A stretch of 64,000 nucleotides of DNA from assembly GCF_963169125.1 (NCBI RefSeq), contig NC_084795.1, positions 189,880,214-189,944,213 on the forward strand, read 5' to 3'. This document shows, one piece after another, positions 1 through 12,728 of this stretch (its first letter is position 1; each line of letters starts with the position of its first letter). Both the position numbers and the translations under genes were made by a program. Under the pieces are notes generated by a model, which saw only the letters and a program-made list of their open reading frames with translations, was not told the origin of the DNA and did no database searches. Origin of the DNA: Humulus lupulus (Eukaryota > Streptophyta > Magnoliopsida > Rosales > Cannabaceae).

Positions 1-119
1 TTGAAAACTGAGTTCGTGTTAACTTTTATCAATATCTCGTGCTCTTTAAGAAAAACAACGATCAATCGATTTAAGTTGACTTCTAAGTTTTATGACTTGG
101 TTATTTCCAGGAACTTAAT

Positions 120-1547
120 TTGAAAACTTAGTTCGTGTTAACTTTTATCAATATCTAGTGCTCTTTAAGAAAAACAACGATCAATCGATTTAAGTTAACT
201 TGTAAGTTTTATGACCTGGTTATTTCCAGGAACTTAATTTGAAAAATTAGTTCGTGTTAACTATTATCAATATGTCGTGCTCTTTAAGAAAAACAACGAT
301 CAATCGATTGAAGTTAACTTCTAAGTTTTATGACCTGGTTGTTTCCAGGGACATAATTTGAAAACTTAGTTCGTGTTAACTTTTATCAATATCTCGTGCT
401 CTTTAAAAAAAAAAACGATCAATCGATTTAAGTTAACTTCTATGTTTTATGACCTGGTTATTTCTAGGAACTTAATTTGAAAACTTACTTCGTGTTAACT
501 ATTATCAATATCTCGTGCTCTTTAAGAAAAACAACGATCAATCGATTTAAGTTAACTTCTATGTTTTATGACCTTGTTATTTCTAGGAACTTAATTTGAA
601 AACTTACTTCGTGTTAACTTTTATCAATATCTCGTGCTCTTTAAGAAAAACAACGATCAATCGATTTAAGTTAACTTCTAAGTTTTATGACCTGGTTATT
701 TCCAGGAACATAATCTGAAAACTTAGTTCGTGTTAACTTTTATCAATATCTCGTGCTCTTTAAGAAAAACAACGATCAATCGATTTAAGTTGACTTCTAA
801 GTTTTTTGACCTGGTTATTTCCAGGGACTTAATTTGAAAACTTAGTTCGTGTTAACTTTTATCAATATCTCGTGCTCTTTAAGAAAAACAACGATCAATC
901 GATTTAAGTTAACTTGTAAGTTTTATGACCTGGTTATTTCCAGGAACTTAATTTGAAAAATTAGTTCGTGTTAACTATTATCAATATGTCGTGCTCTTTA
1001 AGAAAAACAACGATCAATAGATTGAAGTTAACTTCTATGTTTTATGACCTGGTTGTTTCCAGGGACATAATTTGAAAACTTAGTTCGTGTTAACTTTTAT
1101 CAATATCTCGTGCTCTTTAAAAAAAAAAACGATCAATCGATTTAAGTTAACTTCTATGTATTATGACCTGGTTATTTCTAGGAACTTAATTTGAAAACTT
1201 ACTTCGTGTTAACTATTATCAATATCTCGTGCTCTTTAAGAAAAACAACGATCAATCGATTTAAGTTAACTTCTATGTTTTATGACCTGGTTATTTCTAG
1301 GAACTTAATTTGAAAACTTACTTCGTGTTAACTTTTATCAATATCTCGTGCTCTTTAAGAAAAACAACGATCAATCGATTTAAGTTAACTTCTAAGTTTT
1401 ATGACCTGGTTATTTCCAGGAACATAATCTGAAAACTTAGTTCGTGTTAACTTTTATCAATATCTCGTGCTCTTTAAGAAAAACAACGATCAATCGATTT
1501 AAGTTGACTTCTAAGTTTTTTGACCTGGTTATTTCCAGGGACTTAAT
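120..1547 (+). repeat. 6-monomer tandem duplication (714 bp x 2)
   Basis: Bases 120-833 and 834-1547 carry the same order of six variant monomers: TTGTAAG; AAAAATTAG with ATGTCGTG; the 11-A monomer; CTTACTTCG; CTTACTTCG ending in CATAATC; and GTTGACTTC with TTTTTTGACC. The first seven monomers (1-833) also match 5711-6543, where the next monomer is the CAATTG type, as at 1548. The second 714-bp block is therefore best read as an insertion by duplication into an older order. Confidence 0.85.
405..415. other. 11-A run variant, first of about 24 copies (last at 44667-44677)
   Basis: In these monomers the usual AAGAAAAACAAC tract has G-to-A and C-to-A changes, so monomer positions 48-58 become eleven consecutive A residues with no change of length. 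I find about 24 such monomers, roughly half of them in the first 13.5 kb, for example near 1125, 2315, 3029, 4456, 6121, 9214 and 13495. Others lie near 16113, 16351, 16589, 18493, 20516, 29074, 31335, 39793 and 41697. None occurs after 44677. The monomer before them usually ends in CAGGGACATAAT, so the pair travels as a unit. Confidence 0.85.
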
Positions 1548-3213
1548 TTGAAAACTTAGTTCGTGTTAACTTTTATCAATATCTCGTGCTCTTTAAGAAA
1601 AACAACGATCAATTGATTTAAGTTAACTTCTAAGTTTTATGACCTGGTTATTTCTAGGAACTTAACTTGAAAAATTAGTTCGTGTTAACTATTATCAATA
1701 TCTCGTGCTCTTTAAGAAAAACAACGATCAATCGATTGTAGTTAACTTCCAAGTTTTATGACCTGGTTATTACCAGGAACTTAATTTGAAAACTTCGTTC
1801 GTGTTAACTTTTATCAATATCTCGTGCTCTTTAAGAAAAACAACGATCAATCGATTTAAGTTAACTTCTAAGTATTATGACTTGGTTATTTCTAGGAACT
1901 TAATTTGAAAACTTAGTTCGTGTTAACTTTTATCAATATCTCGTGCTCTTTAAGAAAAACAACGATCAATCGATTTAAGTTGACTTCTAAGTTTTATGAC
2001 TTGGTTATTTCCAGGAACTTAATTTGAAAACTTAGTTCGTGTTAACTTTTATAAATATCTCTTGCTCTTTAAGAAAAACAACGATCAATCGATTTAAGTT
2101 AACTTGTAAGTTTTATGGCCTGGTTATTTCCCGGAACTTAATTTGAAAACTTAGTTCGTGTTAACTATTATCAATATCTCGTGCTCTTTAAGAAAAACAA
2201 CGATCAATCGATTGAAGTTAATTTCTAAGTTTTATGACCTGGTTATTTCCAGGGACATAATTTGAAAACTTAGTTCGTGTTAACTTTTATCAATATCTCG
2301 TGCTCTTTAAAAAAAAAAACGATCAATCGATTTAAGTTAACTTCTATGTTTTATGACCTGGTTATTTCTAGGAACTTAATTTGAAAACTTACTTCGTGTT
2401 AACTTTTATCAATATCTCGTGCTCTTTAAGAAAAACAACGATCAATCGATTTAAGTTAACTTCTATGTTTTATGACCTGGTTATTTCTAGGAACTTAATT
2501 TGAAAACTTACTTCGTGTTAACTTTTATCAATATCTCGTGCTCTTTAAGAAAAACAACGATCAATCGATTTAAGTTAACTTCTAAGTTTTATGACCTGGT
2601 TATTTCCAGGAACATAATTTGAAAACTTAGTTCGTGTTAACTTTTATCAATATCTCGTGCTCTTTAAGAAAAACAACGATCAATCGATATAAGTTGACTT
2701 CTATGTTTTATGACTTGGTTATTTCCAGGAACTTAATTTGAAAACTTAGTTCGTGTTAACTTTTATCAATATCTCGTGCTCTTTAAGAAAAACCACGATC
2801 AATCGATTTAAGTTAACTTGTAAGTTTTATGACCTGGTTATTTCCCGGAACTTAATTTGAAAAATTAGTTCGTGTTAACTATTATCAATATCTCGTGCTC
2901 TTTAAGAAAAACAACGATCAATCGATTGAAGTTAATTTCTAAGTTTTATGACCTGGTTATTTCCAGGGACATAATTTGAAAACTTAGTTCGTGTTAACTT
3001 TTATCAATATCTCGTGCTCTTTAAAAAAAAAAACGATCAATCGATTTAAGTTAACTTCTAAGTTTTATGACCTGGTTATTTCTAGGAACTTAATTTGAAA
3101 ACTTACTTCGTGTTAACTTTTATCATTATCTCGTGCTCTTTACGAAAAACAACGATCAATCGATTTAAGTTAACATCTATGTTTTATGACCTGGTTATTT
3201 CCAGGAACTTAAT

Positions 3214-3331
3214 TTGAAAATTAGTTCGTGCTAACTTTTATCAATATCTCGTGCTCTTTAAGAAAAACAACGATCTATCGATTTAAGTTAACTTCTAAGA
3301 TTTATGACCTGGTTATTTCCAGGAACTTAAT
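3214..3331 (+). repeat. 118-bp monomer, GCTAAC type, copy 1
   Basis: One base is missing near monomer positions 4-9 (GAAAATTAG), and T19 is changed to C so that the first GTTAAC reads GCTAAC. The next monomer starts at 3332, confirming the 1-bp slip. Four further copies follow in domain I. Confidence 0.92.
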
Positions 3332-5354
3332 TTGAAAACTTTGTTCGTGTTAACTTTTATCAATATCTCGTGCTCTTTAAGAAAAACAACGATCAATCGA
3401 TTTAAGTTAACTTCTAAGTTTTATGACCTGGTTATTTCCAGGGACTTAATTTGAAAACTTAGTTCGTGTTAACTTTTATCAATATCTCGTGCTCTTTAAG
3501 AAAAACAACGATCAATCGATTTAAGTTAACTTCTAAGTTTTATGACCTGGTTATTTCCAGGAACATAATCTGAAAACTTAGTTCGTGTTAACTTTTATCA
3601 ATATCTCGTGCTCTTTAAGAAAAACAACGATCAATCGATTTAAGTTGACTTCTAAGTTTTTTGACCTGGTTATTTCCAGGGACTTAATTTGAAAACTTAG
3701 TTCGTGTTAACTTTTATCAATATCTCGTGCTCTTTAAGAAAAACAACGATCAATTGATTTAAGTTAACTTCTAAGTTTTATGACCTGGTTATTTCCAGGA
3801 ACTTAATTTGAAAAATTAGTTCGTGTTAACTATTATCAATATCTCGTGCTCTTTAAGAAAAACAACGATCAATCGATTGTAGTTAACTTCTAAGTTTTAT
3901 GACCTGGTTATTACCAGGAACTTAATTTGAAAACTTCGTTCGTGTTAACTTTTATCAATATCTCGTGCTCTTTAAGAAAAACAACGATCAATCGATTTAA
4001 GTTAACTTCTAAGTATTATGACTTGGTTATTTCTAGGAACTTAATTTGAAAACTTAGTTCGTGTTAACTTTTATCAATATCTCGTGCTCTTTATGAAAAA
4101 CAACGATCAATCGATTTAAGTTGACTTCTAAGTTTTATGACTTGGTTATTTCCAGGAACTTAATTTGAAAACTTAGTTCGTGTTAACTTTTATAAATATC
4201 TCGTGCTCTTTAAGAAAAACAACGATCAATCGATTTAAGTTAACTTGTAAGTTTTATGACCTGGTTATTTCCCGGAACTTAATTTGAAAACTTAGTTCGT
4301 GTTAACTATTATCAATATCTCGTGCTCTTTAAGAAAAACAACGATCAATCGATTGAAGTTAATTTCTAAGTTTTATGACCTGGTTATTTCCAGGGACATA
4401 ATTTGAAAACTTAGTTCGTGTTAACTTTTATCAATATCTCGTGCTCTTTAAAAAAAAAAACGATCAATCGATTTAAGTTAACTTCTATGTTTTATGACCT
4501 GGTTATTTCTAGGAACTTAATTTGAAAACTTACTTCGTGTTAACTTTTATCAATATCTCGTGCTCTTTAAGAAAAACAACGATCAATCGATTTAAGTTAA
4601 CTTCTATGTTTTATGACCTGGTTATTTCTAGGAACTTAATATGAAAACTTACTTCGTGTTAACTTTTATCAATATCTCGTGCTCTTTAAGAAAAACAACG
4701 ATCAATCGATTTAAGTTAACTTCTAAGTTTTATGACCTGGTTATTTCCAGGAACATAATTTGAAAACTTAGTTCGTGTTAACTTTTATCAATATCTCGTG
4801 CTCTTTAAGAAAAACAACGATGAATCGATTTAAGTTGACTTCTAAGTTTTATGACTTGGTTATTTCCAGGAACTTAATTTGAAAACTTAGTTCGTGTTAA
4901 CTTTTATCAATATCTCGTGCTCTTTAAGAAAAACCACGATCAATCGATTTAAGTTAACTTGTAAGTTTTATGACCTGGTTATTTCCCGGAACTTAATTTG
5001 AAAAATTAGTTCGTGTTAACTATTATCAATATCTCGTGCTCTTTAAGAAAAACAACGATCAATCGATTGAAGTTAATTTCTAAGTTTTATGACCTGGTTA
5101 TTTCCAGGGACATAATTTGAAAACTTAGTTCGTGTTAACTTTTATCAATATCTCGTGCTCTTTAAAAAAAAAAACGATCAATCGATTTAAGTTAACTTCT
5201 AAGTTTTATGACCTGGTTATTTCTAGGAACTTAATTTGAAAACTTACTTCGTGTTAACTTTTATCATTATCTCGTGCTCTTTACGAAAAACAACGATCAA
5301 TCGATTTAAGTTAACATCTATGTTTTATGACCTGGTTATTTCCAGGAACTTAAT

Positions 5355-5472
5355 TTGAAAATTAGTTCGTGCTAACTTTTATCAATATCTCGTGCTCTTT
5401 AAGAAAAACAACGATCAATCGATTTAAGTTAACTTCTAAGATTTATGACCTGGTTATTTCCAGGAACTTAAT
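5355..5472 (+). repeat. 118-bp monomer, GCTAAC type, copy 2
   Basis: It has the same deletion and the same GCTAAC change as the copy at 3214, 2141 bp downstream of it, within the duplicated 18-monomer block. It is a copy of one event rather than an independent deletion. Confidence 0.92.
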
Positions 5473-6781
5473 TTGAAAACTTTGTTCGTGTTAACTTTTA
5501 TCAATATCTCGTGCTCTTTAAGAAAAACAACGATCAATCGATTTAAGTTAACTTCTAAGTTTTATGACCTAGTTATTTCCAGGGACTTAATTTGAAAACT
5601 TAGTTCGTGTTAACTTTTATCAATATCTCGTGCTCTTTAAGAAAAACAACGATCAATCGATTTAAGTTAACATCTAAGTTTTATGACCTGGTTATTTCCA
5701 GGAACTTAACTTGAAAACTGAGTTCGTGTTAACTTTTATCAATATCTCGTGCTCTTTAAGAAAAACAACGATCAATCGATTTAAGTTGACTTCTAAGTTT
5801 TATGACTTGGTTATTTCCAGGAACTTAATTTGAAAACTTAGTTCGTGTTAACTTTTATCAATATCTCGTGCTCTTTAAGAAAAACAACGATCAATCGATT
5901 TAAGTTAACTTGTAAGTTTTATGACCTGGTTATTTCCAGGTACTTAATTTGAAAAATTAGTTCGTGTTAACTATTATCAATATGTCGTGCTCTTTAAGAA
6001 TAACAACGATCAATCGATTGAAGTTAACTTCTAAGTTTTATGACCTGGTTGTTTCCAGGGACATAATTTGAAAACTTAGTTCGTGTTAACTTTTATCAAT
6101 ATCTCGTGCTCTTTAAAAAAAAAAACGATCAATCGATTTAAGTTAACTTCTATGTTTTATGACCTGGTTATTTCTAGGAACTTAATTTGAAAACTTACTT
6201 CGTGTTAACTATTATCAATATCTCGTGCTCTTTAAGAAAAACAACGATCAATCGATTTAAGTTAACTTCTATGTTTTATGACCTGGTTATTTCTAGGAAC
6301 TTAATTTGAAAACTTACTTCGTGTTAACTTTTATCAATATCTCGTGCTCTTTAAGAAAAACAACGATCAATCGATTTAAGTTAACTTCTAAGTTTTATGA
6401 CCTGGTTATTTCCAGGAACATAATCTGAAAACTTAGTTCGTGTTAACTTTTATCAATATCTCGTGCTCTTTAAGAAAAACAACGATCAATCGATTTAAGT
6501 TGACTTCTAAGTTTTTTGACCTGGTTATTTCCAGGGACTTAATTTGAAAACTTAGTTCGTGTTAACTTTTATCAATATCTCGTGCTCTTTAAGAAAAACA
6601 ACGATCAATTGATTTAAGTTAACTTCTAAGTTTTATGACCTGGTTATTTCCAGGAACTTAATTTGAAAAATTAGTTCGTTTTAACTATTATCAATATCTC
6701 GTGCTCTTTAAGAAAAACAACGATCAATCGATTGTAGTTAACTTCTAAGTTTTATGACCTGGTTATTACCAGGAACTTAAT

Positions 6782-8803
6782 TTGAAAACTTCGTTCGTGT
6801 TAACTTTTATCAATATCTCGTTCTCTTTAAGAAAAACAACGATCAATCGATTTAAGTTAACTTCTAAGTATTATGACTTGGTTATTTCTAGGAACTTAAT
6901 TTGAAAACTTAGTTCGTGTTAACTTTTATCAATATCTCGTGCTCTTTAAGAAAAACAACGATCAATCGATTTAAGTTGACTTCTAAGTTTTATGACTTGG
7001 TTATTTCCAGGAACTTAATTTGAAAACTTAGTTCGTGTTAACTTTTATAAATATCTCGTGCTCTTTAAGAAAAACAACGATCAATCGATTTAAGTTAACT
7101 TGTAAGTTTTATGACCTGGTTATTTCCCGGAACTTAATTTGAAAACATAGTTCGTGTTAACTATTATCAATATCTCGTGCTCTTTAAGAAAAACAACGAT
7201 CAATCGATTGAAGTTAATTTCTAAGTTATATGACCTGGTTATTTCCAGGGACATAATTTGAAAACTTAGTTCGTGTTAACTTTTATCAATATCTCGTGCT
7301 CTTTAAAAAAAAAAACGATCAATCGATTTAAGTTAACTTCTAAGTTTTATGACCTGGTTATTTCTAGGAACTTAATTTGAAAACTTACTTCGTGTTAACT
7401 TTTATCATTATCTCGTGCTCTTTACGAAAAACAACGATCAATCGATTTAAGTTAACATCTATGTTTTATGACCTGGTTATTTCCAGGAACTTAATTTGAA
7501 AATTAGTTCGTGCTAACTTTTATCAATATCTCGTGCTCTTTAAGAAAAACAACGATCAATCGATTTAAGTTAACTTCTAAGATTTATGACCTGGTTATTT
7601 CCAGGAACTTAATTTGAAAACTTTGTTCGTGTTAACTTTTATCAATATCTCGTGCTCTTTAAGAAAAACAACGATCAATCGATTTAAGTTAACTTCTAAG
7701 TTTTATGACCTGGTTATTTCCAGGGACTTAATTTGAAAACTTAGTTCGTGTTAACTTTTATCAATATCTCGTGCTCTTTAAGAAAAACAACGATCAATCG
7801 ATTTAAGTTAACATCTAAGTTTTATGACCTGGTTATTTCCAGGAACTTAACTTGAAAACTTCGTTCGTGTTAACTTTTATCAATATCTCGTGCTCTTTAA
7901 GAAAAACAACGATCAATCGATTTAAGTTAACTTCTAAGTATTATGACTTGGTTATTTCTAGGAACTTAATTTGAAAACTTAGTTCGTGTTAACTTTTATC
8001 AATATCTCGTGCTCTTTAAGAAAAACAACGATCAATCGATTTAAGTTGACTTCTAAGTTTTATGACTTGGTTATTTCCAGGAACTTAATTTGAAAACTTA
8101 GTTCGTGTTAACTTTTATAAATATCTCGTGCTCTTTAAGAAAAACAACGATCAATCGATTTAAGTTAACTTGTAAGTTTTATGACCTGGTTATTTCCCGG
8201 AACTTAATTTGAAAACTTAGTTCGTGTTAACTATTATCAATATCTCGTTCTCTTTAAGAAAAACAACGATCAATCGATTGAAGTTAATTTCTAAGTTATA
8301 TGACCTGGTTATTTCCAGGGACATAATTTGAAAACTTAGTTCGTGTTAACTTTTATCAATATCTCGTGCTCTTTAAAAAAAAAAACGATCAATCGATTTA
8401 AGTTAACTTCTAAGTTTTATGACCTGGTTATTTCTAGGAACTTAATTTGAAAACTTACTTCGTGTTAACTTTTATCATTATCTCGTGCTCTTTACGAAAA
8501 ACAACGATCAATCGATTTAAGTTAACATCTATGTTTTATGACCTGGTTATTTCCAGGAACTTAATTTGAAAACTTTGTTCGTGTTAACTTTTATCAATAT
8601 CTCGTGCTCTTTAAGAAAAACAACGATCAATCGATTTAAGTTAACTTCTAAGTTTTATGACCTGGTTATTTCCAGGGACTTAATTTGAAAACTTAGTTCG
8701 TGTTAACTTTTATCAATATCTCGTGCTCTTTAAGAAAAACAACGATCAATCGATTTAAGTTAACATCTAAGTTTTATGACCTGGTTATTTCCAGGAACTT
8801 AAC
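6782..8803 (+). repeat. Nested 9-monomer duplication inside the 26-monomer unit
   Basis: Bases 6782-7851 (nine monomers, 1070 bp) are followed by a second version at 7852-8803 lacking the 118-bp monomer. The same nesting appears in the downstream unit as 9875-10944 and 10945-12014, where both versions keep the short monomer (10589 and 11659, exactly 1070 bp apart). The 9-monomer duplication is therefore older than the 26/27-monomer one, and the loss in the first unit came later. Confidence 0.8.
7496..7613 (+). repeat. 118-bp monomer, GCTAAC type, copy 3
   Basis: It has the same linked deletion and GCTAAC change. The following monomer carries AAGATTTATG, ahead of ACTTTGTTCG, as after the other copies, which supports shared descent. 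Confidence 0.92.
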
Positions 8804-10588
8804 TTGAAAACTGAGTTCGTGTTAACTTTTATCAATATCTCGTGCTCTTTAAGAAAAACAACGATCAATCGATTTAAGTTGACTTCTAAGTTTTATGACT
8901 TGGTTATTTCCAGGAACTTAATTTGAAAACTTAGTTCGTGTTAACTTTTATCAATATCTCGTGCTCTTTAAGAAAAACAACGATCAATCGATTTAAGTTA
9001 ACTTGTAAGTTTTATGACCTGGTTATTTCCAGGTACTTAATTTGAAAAATTAGTTCGTGTTAACTATTATCAATATGTCGTGCTCTTTAAGAATAACAAC
9101 GATCAATCGATTGAAGTTAACTTCTAAGTTTTATGACCTGGTTGTTTCCAGGGACATAATTTGAAAACTTAGTTCGTGTTAACTTTTATCAATATCTCGT
9201 GCTCTTTAAAAAAAAAAACGATCAATCGATTTAAGTTAACTTCTATGTTTTATGACCTGGTTATTTCTAGGAACTTAATTTGAAAACTTACTTCGTGTTA
9301 ACTATTATCAATATCTCGTGCTCTTTAAGAAAAACAACGATCAATCGATTTAAGTTAACTTCTATGTTTTATGACCTGGTTATTTCTAGGAACTTAATTT
9401 GAAAACTTACTTCGTGTTAACTTTTATCAATATCTCGTGCTCTTTAAGAAAAACAACGATCAATCGATTTAAGTTAACTTCTAAGTTTTATGACCTGGTT
9501 ATTTCCAGGAACATAATCTGAAAACTTAGTTCGTGTTAACTTTTATCAATATCTCGTGCTCTTTAAGAAAAACAACGATCAATCGATTTAAGTTGACTTC
9601 TAAGTTTTTTGACCTGGTTATTTCCAGGGACTTAATTTGAAAACTTAGTTCGTGTTAACTTTTATCAATATCTCGTGCTCTTTAAGAAAAACAACGATCA
9701 ATTGATTTAAGTTAACTTCTAAGTTTTATGACCTGGTTATTTCCAGGAACTTAATTTGAAAAATTAGTTCGTGTTAACTATTATCAATATCTCGTGCTCT
9801 TTAAGAAAAACAACGATCAATCGATTGTAGTTAACTTCTAAGTTTTATGACCTGGTTATTACCAGGAACTTAATTTGAAAACTTCGTTCGTGTTAACTTT
9901 TATCAATATCTCGTGCTCTTTAAGAAAAACAACGATCAATCGATTTAAGTTAACTTCTAAGTATTATGACTTGGTTATTTCTAGGAACTTAATTTGAAAA
10001 CTTAGTTCGTGTTAACTTTTATCAATATCTCGTGCTCTTTAAGAAAAACAACGATCAATCGATTTAAGTTGACTTCTAAGTTTTATGACTTGGTTATTTC
10101 CAGGAACTTAATTTGAAAACTTAGTTCGTGTTAACTTTTATAAATATCTCGTGCTCTTTAAGAAAAACAACGATCAATCGATTTAAGTTAACTTGTAAGT
10201 TTTATGACCTGGTTATTTCCCGGAACTTAATTTGAAAACATAGTTCGTGTTAACTATTATCAATATCTCGTGCTCTTTAAGAAAAACAACGATCAATCGA
10301 TTGAAGTTAATTTCTAAGTTATATGACCTGGTTATTTCCAGGGACATAATTTGAAAACTTAGTTCGTGTTAACTTTTATCAATATCTCGTGCTCTTTAAA
10401 AAAAAAAACGATCAATCGATTTAAGTTAACTTCTAAGTTTTATGACCTGGTTATTTCTAGGAACTTAATTTGAAAACTTACTTCGTGTTAACTTTTATCA
10501 TTATCTCGTGCTCTTTACGAAAAACAACGATCAATCGATTTAAGTTAACATCTATGTTTTATGACCTGGTTATTTCCAGGAACTTAAT

Positions 10589-10706
10589 TTGAAAATTAGT
10601 TCGTGCTAACTTTTATCAATATCTCGTGCTCTTTAAGAAAAACAACGATCAATCGATTTAAGTTAACTTCTAAGATTTATGACCTGGTTATTTCCAGGAA
10701 CTTAAT
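10589..10706 (+). repeat. 118-bp monomer, GCTAAC type, copy 4
   Basis: It lies 3093 bp after copy 3, exactly the offset of the 26/27-monomer duplication. Confidence 0.92.
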
Positions 10707-11658
10707 TTGAAAACTTTGTTCGTGTTAACTTTTATCAATATCTCGTGCTCTTTAAGAAAAACAACGATCAATCGATTTAAGTTAACTTCTAAGTTTTATG
10801 ACCTGGTTATTTCCAGGGACTTAATTTGAAAACTTAGTTCGTGTTAACTTTTATCAATATCTCGTGCTCTTTAAGAAAAACAACGATCAATCGATTTATG
10901 TTAACATCTAAGTTTTATGACCTGGTTATTTCCAGGAACTTAACTTGAAAACTTCGTTCGTGTTAACTTTTATCAATATCTCGTGCTCTTTAAGAAAAAC
11001 AACGATCAATCGATTTAAGTTAACTTCTAAGTATTATGACTTGGTTATTTCTAGGAACTTAATTTGAAAACTTAGTTCGTGTTAACTTTTATCAATATCT
11101 CGTGCTCTTTAAGAAAAACAACGATCAATCGATTTAAGTTGACTTCTAAGTTTTATGACTTGGTTATTTCCAGGAACTTAATTTGAAAACTTAGTTCGTG
11201 TTAACTTTTATAAATATCTCGTGCTCTTTAAGAAAAACAACGATCAATCGATTTAAGTTAACTTGTAAGTTTTATGACCTGGTTATTTCCCGGAACTTAA
11301 TTTGAAAACTTAGTTCGTGTTAACTATTATCAATATCTCGTTCTCTTTAAGAAAAACAACGATCAATCGATTGAAGTTAATTTCTAAGTTATATGACCTG
11401 GTTATTTCCAGGGACATAATTTGAAAACTTAGTTCGTGTTAACTTTTATCAATATCTCGTGCTCTTTAAAAAAAAAAACGATCAATCGATTTAAGTTAAC
11501 TTCTAAGTTTTATGACCTGGTTATTTCTAGGAACTTAATTTGAAAACTTACTTCGTGTTAACTTTTATCATTATCTCGTGCTCTTTACGAAAAACAACGA
11601 TCAATCGATTTAAGTTAACATCTATGTTTTATGACCTGGTTATTTCCAGGAACTTAAT

Positions 11659-11776
11659 TTGAAAATTAGTTCGTGCTAACTTTTATCAATATCTCGTGCT
11701 CTTTAAGAAAAACAACGATCAATCGATTTAAGTTAACTTCTAAGATTTATGACCTGGTTATTTCCAGGAACTTAAT
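11659..11776 (+). repeat. 118-bp monomer, GCTAAC type, copy 5
   Basis: It lies 1070 bp after copy 4, the offset of the nested 9-monomer duplication. Its counterpart is missing from the first 26-monomer unit, where AACTTAATTTGAAAACTTTG is reached directly near 8570. Confidence 0.92.
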
Positions 11777-12728
11777 TTGAAAACTTTGTTCGTGTTAACT
11801 TTTATCAATATCTCGTGCTCTTTAAGAAAAACAACGATCAATCGATTTAAGTTAACTTCTAAGTTTTATGACCTGGTTATTTCCAGGGACTTAATTTGAA
11901 AACTTAGTTCGTGTTAACTTTTATCAATATCTCGTGCTCTTTAAGAAAAACAACGATCAATCGATTTAAGTTAACATCTAAGTTTTATGACCTGGTTATT
12001 TCCAGGAACTTAACTTGAAAACTGAGTTCGTGTTAACTTTTATCAATATCTCGTGCTCTTTAAGAAAAACAACGATCAATCGATTTAAGTTAACTTGTAA
12101 GTTTTATGACCTGGTTATTTCCAGGAACTTAATTTGAAAAATTAGTTCGTGTTAACTATTATCAATATGTCGTGCTCTTTAAGAAAAACAACGATCAATC
12201 GATTGAAGTTAACTTCTAAGTTTTATGACCTGGTTGTTTCCAGGGACATAATTTGAAAACTTAGTTCGTGTTAACTTTTATCAATATCTCGTGCTCTTTA
12301 AAAAAAAAAACGATCTATCGATTTAAGTTAACTTCTATGTTTTATGACCTGGTTATTTCTAGGAACTTAATTTGAAAACTTACTTCGTGTTAACTTTTAT
12401 CAATATCTCGTGCTCTTTAAGAAAAACAACGATCAATCGATTTAAGTTAACTTCTATGTTTTATGACCTGGTTATTTCTAGGAACTTAATTTGAAAACTT
12501 ACTTCGTGTTAACTTTTATCAATATCTCGTGCTCTTTAAGAAAAACAACGATCAATCGATTTAAGTTAACTTCTAAGTTTTATGACCTGGTTATTTCCAG
12601 GAACATAATCTGAAAACTTAGTTCGTGTTAACTTTTATCAATATCTCGTGCTCTTTAAGAAAAACAACGATCAATCGATTTAAGTTGACTTCTAAGTTTT
12701 TTGACCTGGTTATTTCCAGGGACTTAAT

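Larger units (their letters stand above)
1429..5591 (+). repeat. 18-monomer duplication (spacing 2141 bp)
   Basis: Monomers at 1429-3450 reappear in the same order at 3570-5591. Shared markers include CAATTG (1611 and 3752), GATTGTAG followed by ATTACCAGG, ACTTCGTTCG, TATAAATATC, two 11-A monomers, TTTACGAAAA and the 118-bp monomer (3214 and 5355). The spacing is 18 x 119 minus 1 because each copy contains one short monomer. A few private substitutions separate the copies, for example ATGGCC near 2114 in the first. Confidence 0.85.
5711..12014 (+). repeat. 26/27-monomer tandem duplication (3093 bp and 3211 bp)
   Basis: The unit at 5711-8803 (26 monomers) is followed directly by a near-identical unit at 8804-12014 (27 monomers). 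Both open with the rare ACTGAG monomer, which also occurs at 1 and 12015 and nowhere else that I found. Shared private variants include CAGGTACTTAA, GAATAACAACG, AAAACATAG and TTATATGACC. The second unit has one extra monomer, the 118-bp type at 11659, which is absent from the matching place in the first. That accounts exactly for the length difference. Confidence 0.88.

Noticed and set aside
18..23. Promoter-like boxes (TTATCAATAT, TATAAATATC) in the monomers
   Set aside because: TATAAATATC arises from a single C-to-A substitution in an AT-rich repeat and is spread by duplication. No initiator, gene or conserved spacing supports a promoter.
96..111. Rho-independent terminator (hairpin followed by T-run)
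   Set aside because: The stem is only 5 bp, no T-run follows the 3' arm, and the motif recurs in nearly every monomer without any gene.
405..415. Poly(A) tails of retroposons
   Set aside because: The 11-A runs replace bases within an intact monomer without changing its length and lack target-site duplications or any attached element.
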